64,000 bases of DNA, from contig NZ_FMBA01000005.1 in NCBI RefSeq assembly GCF_900094935.1, forward strand, positions 1 to 64,000, read 5' to 3'. Position 1 is the stretch's first letter; each line of letters starts with the position of its first letter. The position numbers were made by a program, and so were the translations under genes. The notes below the pieces were generated by a model, which worked only from the letters and a program-made list of their open reading frames with translations, had not been told where the DNA came from and did no database searches. The stretch comes from Gilliamella intestini (lineage in GTDB: Bacteria > Pseudomonadota > Gammaproteobacteria > Enterobacterales > Orbaceae). This document shows positions 56,969 through 64,000 of this stretch, piece after piece.

Positions 56969-59900
56969 ATGAGTCGGGTAGCGAAAGATGCCGCAGAAAA
57001 AACCTTTCAAGAAAACTTTGTTAAAGAATTAAAAAAACAACAATGGCAGGCGCCTGACTTTTTAGATGGCAATCGACGTAAAGTAACGGTTAATGACTTA
57101 GTCACCCACTGGCGGAGTGAACTTAATCGGCTTAATGCCGATCAACTTGAAGGTGTTGAGTTAACCGATAACGAATTTAGCCAAGTAATGGCAAAAGTTA
57201 ACCAACTACAAAACAGCTACCAAGCGGCAAAACTGCTCGCTATGGAAGAGTCAAAAGGCAAAATCGATGGCATTTATCGCGATGATAACCCGCTTGTGAC
57301 ACGCAAGCAAATCACCTTAACTATCTTTAAAAAGGCCGAAGTGCGTGGCGGTGATTCCAGTTATCGCATTGCCCGCGAAGTGCAAACACCTAACAATAAT
57401 CGTTTTGATTTGGTGCTATTAATTAATGGTTTACCGTTAATTAATATCGAACAAAAACGTACCGATAAAAACCTTGACGAAGCATTTGAACAGTTTAAGC
57501 GTTACTATCGAGATGGCGAATATAGCAACAATTTTATGGCTTTTTCGCAAATGATGGTAATAAGTAGCGAAATCGAAACCCGTTACTTTGCCACGCCCAA
57601 AACAATTAATGACTTTAATCCTAGCTTTGTGTTTCATTGGGCGAGTAAATCAAATCAACCGATCAATCATTGGCAGCAAGTAATAGAACAATTTTTAATG
57701 ATCCCAATGGCACATCAAATGGTGGGCGACTACCTAGTCATTGATGAAGCCAAAGAAGAAGAAAACCGCCGACATATGCTAATGCGCCCTTATCAGGTCT
57801 TTGCTTTACAAGCGGTAGAAGGGGCGGCATTTGGTTGGGATAATCCCGATAAAAAACCACATGGCGGCTTTGTTTGGCATACGACGGGTTCAGGTAAAAC
57901 TATCACTAGCTTTAAAACAGCCCTATTTTTATCGACGCGCGCCGGTTTTGATAAAGTGGTCTTTTTGGTCGATCGGCGTGAACTTGATAGTCGTACCAGT
58001 GATAACTTTAAAGCTTATGCTGCTTTTGAACCTGTCACCGTTGATGATACACACAGCACCGCACAGCTTAGAAAACACCTTAGCTCGCCACACAATGGCA
58101 TTGTGGTAACCACTATCTTTAAACTGCATAATTTGGTTAAAGCCCTTGAAGAGGGCAAAGATAGTTGTTTAGCTGATAAAAAAATCGTCTTTATTGTTGA
58201 CGAAGCGCACCGTTCCACTATGAAAAATATGATGGGCGAAATAAAAAGCCATTTTAGAAAAAATGGGCTATTTTTTGGATTTACAGGTACGCCGCTTTTT
58301 GACGAAAACAAAATTAAAGGCAAAATAAACGAAAACAGCGAAGTGATTAACACTACCGAAAAGCTATTTGGTCCTAAATTACATCAATATACCATTGATG
58401 AAGCCATTGCTGATGGTAACGTGCTTGGATTTCATGTTGATTACATCAATACTGGCGAATTTAGCAGTTATGACGATTTACGCGATAAGCTTATTGAGCG
58501 TATAAAAATCGAAAAGCCAGAACAATCCGATCGCGAAATCGCCCGATTAGTACATAGTTGGAGCGAAAGCGAAGTTGAAAAGCAAGCCATTGATAAATCG
58601 CTATTAGTTTATCATGATCAAACTCATATACCACAAGTGGTTACAGAGATTTTAAGCAACTGGCAAGCGCAATCGCAACAGCAACAATTTAATGCTATTT
58701 TAACCGTCGCTTATAAGGAACGGGTGATTGCCTATTATCAGGAATTTAAAAAACAACTTGCAAGCCAACAGCAAAAAATCAATATCGCCATGACCTTTAG
58801 CTTTGGTAACGAAAATGATCCGGATAATGTCGATCCCGAAATTATCAGCGCCATGTTTAATGATTACGCTGAATTTACTGGCATTAAGTTTATAGCAGGT
58901 GATAAAAAACATGGTGAACAAGCCTATTTTGAGGATGTGGTCGAGCGTGCTACCCGTGGCGGTAGTGGTCGTAATAGCAAGAATATCGATTTAGTGATTG
59001 TTGCTGATCAGCTATTAACAGGCTATGATTCTAAACGGCTCAATACTCTTTATGTTGACCGCACCTTAAAGCTACAAAATTTAATTCAGGCTTATTCACG
59101 CACCAATCGCGTGTTTGGTGCTAGCAAAGAATTTGGTACCATTGTTAATTTCCAAACCCCTCGCCTGACCGAACAGATGGTTAACCAAGCCCTTGAGCTA
59201 TATGGTAGTGGTGGTAGCAGTAGCAAAGCAATTGTTGAAACCTATGCCACTGCCGTGCGAATTTTAGCCAATGATTTGGAGCAATTAGTTTTAACCTTAG
59301 CCGATCCAACCCAATGGCAATTAATTCAACATGATGATAAAAAACTAACTGAATTTAGCAAAGCATTTAAAATAGCGGCTGATCAGCTTAATATTGTCCA
59401 ACAATATTACGAATATCAATGGGATAATGCCACTTTTGGTATGACCGAGCACCGTTGGTTGCAATATGTCGGTGCATTTAAAAACTTAACCGCTAAAGAA
59501 ACTACCACTAAAACGCCAACCATTGTGCCCACTTTAATTGGTAAAACCAAATTAGCAGGCACACAGGTGATTGATGCTGCGCATATCCTTAGCTTAATTG
59601 GATCTAAAGTGTCGCATGTTGATGGTGTACAAACCATTAACGACGAAACTAGGCGCATTATCTACGAACAAATTCAAGAATTAAGCCAAATGGGCGAAGA
59701 TCAGCAAGCAAAAATATTGAAAGAATTTGTCGATACCGAATTATTAACCGGTCGCCTATCTAGCCAAGTCCATTTTGATGAAGCTTTTACCAATTGGAAA
59801 AACGATAAAATCAAACATGCCGCAAACGAATTTGCTAACCAATGGGGTATTGATAGTAAGCTATTATTGCAAGCAATAACAGAGTTTGAACTATCAAAAT

Positions 59901-60049
59901 CGGACATTGTGCCTTATTTTGCTGAAATTATTCAAACAATTGACTTAAGCAAAGCGAATAAAGATATTGATAACTTATTTATGCTAAATTTAGCCTTACA
60001 TGATGAACTTCCACGTTGGATGACCGAGATTAAACAACAATTTAGCTGA
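56969..60049 (+). CDS. hsdR: type I restriction endonuclease HsdR
   Basis: 1026 residues. An N-terminal PD-ExK nuclease ('RFDLVLLINGLPLINIEQKR', E-x-K present) is followed by a superfamily 2 helicase motor: Walker A 'WHTTGSGKTITS', 'FLVDRREL', DEAH box 'VDEAHRS', 'FGFTGTP' and 'LIQAYSRTNRV'. It translocates DNA and cuts unmodified invaders. The frame is intact, AAGGAG lies before the start, and hsdS ends 14 bp upstream, so the full system appears functional. Confidence 0.95.
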   Translation: MSRVAKDAAEKTFQENFVKELKKQQWQAPDFLDGNRRKVTVNDLVTHWRSELNRLNADQLEGVELTDNEFSQVMAKVNQLQNSYQAAKLLAMEESKGKIDGIYRDDNPLVTRKQITLTIFKKAEVRGGDSSYRIAREVQTPNNNRFDLVLLINGLPLINIEQKRTDKNLDEAFEQFKRYYRDGEYSNNFMAFSQMMVISSEIETRYFATPKTINDFNPSFVFHWASKSNQPINHWQQVIEQFLMIPMAHQMVGDYLVIDEAKEEENRRHMLMRPYQVFALQAVEGAAFGWDNPDKKPHGGFVWHTTGSGKTITSFKTALFLSTRAGFDKVVFLVDRRELDSRTSDNFKAYAAFEPVTVDDTHSTAQLRKHLSSPHNGIVVTTIFKLHNLVKALEEGKDSCLADKKIVFIVDEAHRSTMKNMMGEIKSHFRKNGLFFGFTGTPLFDENKIKGKINENSEVINTTEKLFGPKLHQYTIDEAIADGNVLGFHVDYINTGEFSSYDDLRDKLIERIKIEKPEQSDREIARLVHSWSESEVEKQAIDKSLLVYHDQTHIPQVVTEILSNWQAQSQQQQFNAILTVAYKERVIAYYQEFKKQLASQQQKINIAMTFSFGNENDPDNVDPEIISAMFNDYAEFTGIKFIAGDKKHGEQAYFEDVVERATRGGSGRNSKNIDLVIVADQLLTGYDSKRLNTLYVDRTLKLQNLIQAYSRTNRVFGASKEFGTIVNFQTPRLTEQMVNQALELYGSGGSSSKAIVETYATAVRILANDLEQLVLTLADPTQWQLIQHDDKKLTEFSKAFKIAADQLNIVQQYYEYQWDNATFGMTEHRWLQYVGAFKNLTAKETTTKTPTIVPTLIGKTKLAGTQVIDAAHILSLIGSKVSHVDGVQTINDETRRIIYEQIQELSQMGEDQQAKILKEFVDTELLTGRLSSQVHFDEAFTNWKNDKIKHAANEFANQWGIDSKLLLQAITEFELSKSDIVPYFAEIIQTIDLSKANKDIDNLFMLNLALHDELPRWMTEIKQQFS

Positions 60050-60099
60050 TTACGTTAAAATAAAATCAAATAATTAAAAGTAAAGTTAAAGCTAGTGAT

Positions 60100-60235
60100 A
60101 TTTTTAGGCGTTTTTCCTTAAATCGCTTAAGCTTTTGTTTTCTCTCTTTTGCACCACTAAATATTTGTTGATTATGCATATCTCAATTCAACGTTCGTAT
60201 CACGCTTTCGGCTTTTCCATTAGTTTATAGGCTAG
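60100..60235 (-). pseudogene. remnant of an integrase-type (IS481/IS3) transposase
   Basis: The minus strand reads 'NGKAESVIRTLN', a stop, then 'DMHNQQIFSGAKERKQKLKR'. This resembles the 'TNGKAERVIRTL' and following basic region near the end of IS481-type transposases. It is short and interrupted, and differs from the element at 32084. Confidence 0.5.
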
Positions 60236-60241
60236 TGATTT

Positions 60242-60279
60242 TTGTCAAAAAGTTTCAGGAGTGTACTGCGTTTATGTAA
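60242..60279 (+). repeat. dispersed intergenic repeat, copy 8
   Basis: Reads TTGTCAAAAAGTTTCAGGA, then GTGTACTGCGTTTATGTAA. The first half matches copy 1 exactly; the second half is diverged. Confidence 0.65.
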
Positions 60280-60788
60280 AAATATTAAAAAAATCAAATA
60301 AATAATAAAAGACAAATATTCTCTAGTTTGCGGTTTTGTTTACCGTCTAAATTTATTTTTAATAGATTTTTTATTTTAAACAAACATTTAAACCCCTAAC
60401 TCATGGTTTTATAACGTTCATTTTTACTACTTAAAGGGACAAAAATTTCAGCCGGCTTTCTTTAACACGTTATAAATGGTCTAACAACCATTATGCGCTT
60501 AGCTAAATTAGTGACAGTTATTTTTCTTTATGATATCAGTGCCCTATTGCTTGTTTGTGATAGAGCGTTAATTTTATTTTTATGGTATTTATAACAGGAA
60601 TTTTTCAAATTACTGTAAATAACCTCATAACTTCCTACATTTAAAATAATAAAAACGCAGATATTTCACTATTACATTGAACAAAATAAATTTGATGCTG
60701 ATCACATTTATCCAATAAACCTTTTAAAGCTAAATTTTTAGCTCTGCATACTCAATTGTGTAGTGGTTCACTCTTTCAAGGATAAATT

Positions 60789-62036
60789 ATGACAAATGCA
60801 TTTTATAATAAACCAACTTATTGGTTTGCTTCATGTTATAGCTTTATATATTACGCAGCTGGTAGCTTTGTGTTTTCTTTTTATGCCATTTGGCTTAGTA
60901 AAGAAATTGGATTAACAGCAAAGCAGACTGGCATCATTTATTCATTTAACTATTTTATTTCATTAATCATTATGATTATTTACGGAATTTATCAAGATAA
61001 GTTAGTACTAAAAAAACATCTTATCTGGTTTCAAAGTATCATAATTACCTGTGCTGCACCTGCATTAATTTATGTTTATGAGCCATTATTACGACATAGT
61101 TTTTATATTGGTGTAATTTTTGGTAGCTTCTTTTTAGGTTTTGGATGGGTTGCGGGTATGGGGTTAATTGATTCATATTGTGAAAAAATTAGCCGAGCAT
61201 TTGGATTTGAATTTGGTCAGTGTCGAACTTGGGGGTGTATTGCTTATGCGGTGAGTACTTTTATAGCTGGTATTTTAATTAGTATCAATCCTCATCTTAA
61301 TTTTTGGGCTGCTTCGATAGTTGGTGTCTGTTTTATGATTCTAAATCTGAATTTTAAACCAGATCTCAGTAAAACATCTGATGTGATATTTCAAAAGAAA
61401 GATAAATTAACCTTTAATGAAATTATTTCAGTCTTTACCTTAAAAAAATTCTGGATATTTGTAATTTATGTATTAGGCACTTACAGCCTTTATAATATTT
61501 ATGATCAGCAATTATTTCCTGTATATTTTACCCAACAATTTAATGATGTGAATGATGGTTATCGTTTGTATGGATTATTAAACTCTTTTCAAGTTTTTTT
61601 AGAGGCGGCCGTCATGTTTTGTGTGCCGTTTGTGGTCAATCGTGTTGGTGCTAAAAATGCATTAATTTTTGCAGCATTTATTTCAGCTTCCCGTATTTTC
61701 TTAACTGGTCATGTCAATAGTATTGTAATAATTTCTATTATCAAACTCATGCATTGTCTTGAAATTTCAACAATTTTGGTATCAGTGTTTAAATATATTG
61801 ATAACAATTTCAATGCTCGTCTTTCTGCAACAGTGTTTTTAATTGGTTATCAAGTTGCTGGATCTGTTGGTGTGATTTTGTTCTCAACTTATGTGGGTAA
61901 TACTTACGATACATCTGGTGCAGCAACAACATTCAATAATCTTGGCTTGGTAGTTTTAGGATTTATGATTTTTGCCATTATCTTTTTAAACCGTGATAGA
62001 AAATTGGTTAATCAAAACATAAGCAATATTAAATAA
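60789..62036 (+). CDS. LacY-family oligosaccharide/H+ symporter
   Basis: 415 residues, 12 predicted membrane segments, inner membrane MFS transporter of the oligosaccharide:H+ symporter group (LacY, CscB, MelY). It starts 'FYNKPTYWFASCYSFIYYAAGSF'. The conserved 'GFEFGQCRTWGCIAY' includes the Arg equivalent to LacY R144, and an Asp sits at the E126 position. It is followed after 59 bp by a GH172 enzyme and then a ScrR-like repressor, so a fructose-containing sugar is a reasonable guess for its substrate. Confidence 0.85.
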   Translation: MTNAFYNKPTYWFASCYSFIYYAAGSFVFSFYAIWLSKEIGLTAKQTGIIYSFNYFISLIIMIIYGIYQDKLVLKKHLIWFQSIIITCAAPALIYVYEPLLRHSFYIGVIFGSFFLGFGWVAGMGLIDSYCEKISRAFGFEFGQCRTWGCIAYAVSTFIAGILISINPHLNFWAASIVGVCFMILNLNFKPDLSKTSDVIFQKKDKLTFNEIISVFTLKKFWIFVIYVLGTYSLYNIYDQQLFPVYFTQQFNDVNDGYRLYGLLNSFQVFLEAAVMFCVPFVVNRVGAKNALIFAAFISASRIFLTGHVNSIVIISIIKLMHCLEISTILVSVFKYIDNNFNARLSATVFLIGYQVAGSVGVILFSTYVGNTYDTSGAATTFNNLGLVVLGFMIFAIIFLNRDRKLVNQNISNIK

Positions 62037-62095
62037 AACAAATCACTTTTAGACATGAATAAATAGAATTTAATAACACTTACTAAGGATTTAAA

Positions 62096-63214
62096 ATGAA
62101 CATATTTAATTCAGTAACACAATTTAATTTTGAGCAAACTAGAACAATTTCGCCAGAAAATCTGACTGGTGATAAAGGTAAATCATGTATGAAAGCTAGT
62201 GTTTTAGGTCCAAGTCGAAAAGGGCAAGGGTATATTTCAATTCCTGCAGGTAAAACTGTAACTATTGCTGAAATAACTGGGCCTGGTGAAATCCGTCATA
62301 TGTGGTTTACCTTAACAGATAGGACTCATCATGGTAGTTTTGTGCTACGTGATGTTGTAATTCGGATTTATTGGGATGATGAAAAAATACCTTCGGTCGA
62401 AAGCCCAATAGGAGATTTTTTTTGTAATGGTTTTGGGGCAAGATGTGATATTAATTCACTACCAATAGTGGTTAATCCAACCGGTGGTTTTAATAGCTAT
62501 TTTAAAATGCCATTTAATAAAAAAGCAAGAATCGAAATCCAAAATGAGCATGAAGGTGATTTGCAACATTTCTTTTTTACAATTAATTATGCTGTGATGC
62601 CTAAACCGTTTGAACAACCTCTATATTTCCATGCTCAGTGGCGACGACAACGCATGACAAATTATGCGCAAGATTATGTCATACTTAATAATGTTCAAGG
62701 GTATGGTTACTATGTTGGAACTTACCTTGCTTTGACTGCATTAGAGCGTTATTGGTGGGGAGAAGGTGAATTTAAATTCTATCTTGATGATGATAGTGAT
62801 TATCCAACTCAACATTCCACTGGTTCTGAAGACTATTTTGGTGGTGCTTGGGCATTTCATAATCGTGATAGTCAAGGTAAACCAAAAGCAAAATGTTTTC
62901 AAACATTATTTATGGGCTACCCTTACCAAACTAATCGAGACGCAACACGTGACTTTTTCCAAACGGGTGATTCAAATCCTGTGCATGGTTTTGGAGATGA
63001 TGGTTTACCTTCACATGGTTTATATCGCTGGCATTTACCTGATCCTATTGCTTTCCACAAAAATATCAAGCTAGCCTTTCAACAAATTGGGAATGATGAT
63101 ATAAGATTATATGAACGTAGTGATGATATTGCGAGTGTTGCATATTGGTATCAAAATCCGTCAGTTAATCACAATCCAATATTTCCAAACAAGCAACAGC
63201 GTACTCCACGGTAA
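62096..63214 (+). CDS. DUF2961 / glycoside hydrolase family 172 enzyme
   Basis: 372 residues, no signal peptide, so cytosolic. It has the DUF2961 pattern: 'IAEITGPGEIRHMWFTLT', 'DFFCNGFG', 'WWGEGEFKFYLDDDSDYPTQ' and 'STGSEDYFGGAW' with the expected acidic active-site residues. GH172 includes enzymes acting on alpha-fructofuranosides, difructose anhydrides and arabinofuranosides. With the permease and regulator it would degrade an imported furanoside such as a fructose disaccharide. The exact substrate is not known. Confidence 0.85.
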   Translation: MNIFNSVTQFNFEQTRTISPENLTGDKGKSCMKASVLGPSRKGQGYISIPAGKTVTIAEITGPGEIRHMWFTLTDRTHHGSFVLRDVVIRIYWDDEKIPSVESPIGDFFCNGFGARCDINSLPIVVNPTGGFNSYFKMPFNKKARIEIQNEHEGDLQHFFFTINYAVMPKPFEQPLYFHAQWRRQRMTNYAQDYVILNNVQGYGYYVGTYLALTALERYWWGEGEFKFYLDDDSDYPTQHSTGSEDYFGGAWAFHNRDSQGKPKAKCFQTLFMGYPYQTNRDATRDFFQTGDSNPVHGFGDDGLPSHGLYRWHLPDPIAFHKNIKLAFQQIGNDDIRLYERSDDIASVAYWYQNPSVNHNPIFPNKQQRTPR

Positions 63215-63228
63215 TTTTAAGGTGATGT

Positions 63229-64000
63229 ATGGCGAGTAATAAATTAAAAATCAATGATATTGCTCGTTTGGCTGGCGTGTCGGCAACAACCGTCAGCCAT
63301 ATCTTTAATAAACGGGATAAAAAATATCGTATTTCACCACTAACAAGGCAACGAGTTTTATCTATTGCTCAGCAATATAGTTATCAATCTCATATTCGCC
63401 GATATTTAATTAAAGCCAATAGTACCAATACTGTTGGCGTAATTGTTCCAGATATGTCAAATTCGTTTTTCTCGATGTTTTTGTACCATCTAGAATCATC
63501 CTTTCGTCATAAAAATATCCAATTATTAATTACTTGTAGCCATTATAATAGAGAAGTTGAAGTCAAAGTAGCACAAAATTTAGTTGAACGTAAAGTTGAT
63601 GCAATGATTGTGGTGACTTCATTAGATAGTGATAAATTTTATGCCGATATTAACCAAAATACACCCGTTCTATTTTTTGATCGCTATTTGAAAAACACAA
63701 AATTACCTTTTATAACAAGTGAAGCTTCACAATCGGTTGCTAAATTAATTGAACCATATGCAAAACAGTTTGATGAATTTTATTTTATTGGTTGTGATAT
63801 TGGGCTAACCTCTATTCAGGCACGATTAGAAGGTTTTAAGCAGGGACTTGAAAACGCAGGTTTAGTGGTTAATCCTGATTGGTTGGTGAGTGATGTTTAT
63901 TGTCCTGATAAAGGATATGATTTACTCAAAAATGTGCATAAGAAATTAGGTCGATTACCTAAAGCTATTTTTACTCCGTCATGTAATTTATTACAAGAAG
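63229..64000 (+). CDS. LacI-family repressor, ScrR-like, cut by window end
   Basis: Starts at the ATG at 63229 with AAGG upstream, and stays open for 257 codons to the window edge. The HTH is 'INDIARLAGVSATTVSHIFNK'. 'RISPLTRQRVLSIAQQY' and the core 'VGVIVPDMSNSFFSMFLYHLE' follow, with 'VLFFDRYLKN' and 'LGRLPKAIFTPSCNLL'. These segments resemble the sucrose repressor ScrR more than other LacI members I recall. It lies 14 bp after the GH172 gene and probably regulates this operon through fructose or its phosphate. Confidence 0.85.
   Translation, partial: MASNKLKINDIARLAGVSATTVSHIFNKRDKKYRISPLTRQRVLSIAQQYSYQSHIRRYLIKANSTNTVGVIVPDMSNSFFSMFLYHLESSFRHKNIQLLITCSHYNREVEVKVAQNLVERKVDAMIVVTSLDSDKFYADINQNTPVLFFDRYLKNTKLPFITSEASQSVAKLIEPYAKQFDEFYFIGCDIGLTSIQARLEGFKQGLENAGLVVNPDWLVSDVYCPDKGYDLLKNVHKKLGRLPKAIFTPSCNLLQE

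Larger units (their letters stand above)
60050..60788. other. intergenic region with remnants between hsdR and the sugar locus
   Basis: About 740 bp without an intact gene. It holds a decayed transposase fragment (60100-60235) and dispersed repeat copy 8. The last 200 bp should contain the promoter of the permease operon. Otherwise I see nothing clear. Confidence 0.5.

Noticed and set aside
53170-60049. Phase-variable hsdS switching system
   Set aside because: Only one hsdS is present, with no second or inverted recognition-domain copies and no recombinase gene nearby.

Overview
The window reads as an AT-rich gammaproteobacterial chromosome. The housekeeping proteins align closely with enterobacterial families as I remember them (atp operon, recC, tyrA, glmM, xthA, xseA, rpsB-tsf-pyrH-frr, treRBC). 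The low GC, the gene mix and the sugar-use genes suggest the family Orbaceae (bee-gut Gilliamella or a relative). This is an inference from recall; no search was run.

Layout. 1-570: edge of an IS5-type insertion sequence. 592-29905: mostly core genome. It carries yjjV and recC, the F1Fo ATP synthase operon atpBEFHAGDC (no atpI), glmM, tyrA, xthA, xseA, the Hsp70 gene hscC facing its J-domain/DUF1266 neighbours, dolP, csdE-csdA-ubiV-ubiU, and rpsB-tsf-pyrH-frr. 29947-46700: accessory island. It holds two unknown exported proteins, a decayed IS481-type element, an RNA-repair locus, a three-gene ABC-three-component (ABC-3C) defence operon, a RadC-like protein, a zinc-ribbon/HTH protein flanked by repeats, two RlaP-type nucleotidyltransferases and a SUKH protein. 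46811-51168: trehalose uptake operon treR-treB-treC with TreR and CRP operators. 51425-60049: an NAD(P)-binding oxidoreductase, a NADAR protein and a complete type I restriction system hsdM-hsdS-hsdR. 60789-64000: a sugar locus with a LacY-type permease, a GH172/DUF2961 enzyme and a ScrR-like LacI repressor cut by the window end.

The most interesting locus is 32774-37906. RtcR (CARF sensor plus sigma-54 activator) is divergent from a sigma-54 promoter at 34534-34549. That promoter should drive a roughly 500-nt structured leader, then a slipin with five repeats, then the RNA ligase RtcB. The leader contains a complete 76-nt tRNA cloverleaf with encoded CCA (34702-34777) whose anticodon loop has A instead of U33. 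Salmonella rsr-yrlBA-rtcBA operons encode a tRNA-mimicking Y RNA, but there is no Ro60/Rsr and no RtcA here, and a slipin takes that place. Two RlaP nucleotidyltransferases and the ABC-3C operon lie within 8 kb, which suggests an RNA-damage/defence island.

A second new element is a roughly 35-40 bp dispersed intergenic repeat (core TTCAGGA, then TATACCGTTT). I found eight copies, all in the same orientation. Two identical copies flank the zinc-ribbon/HTH gene at 42092-42838.
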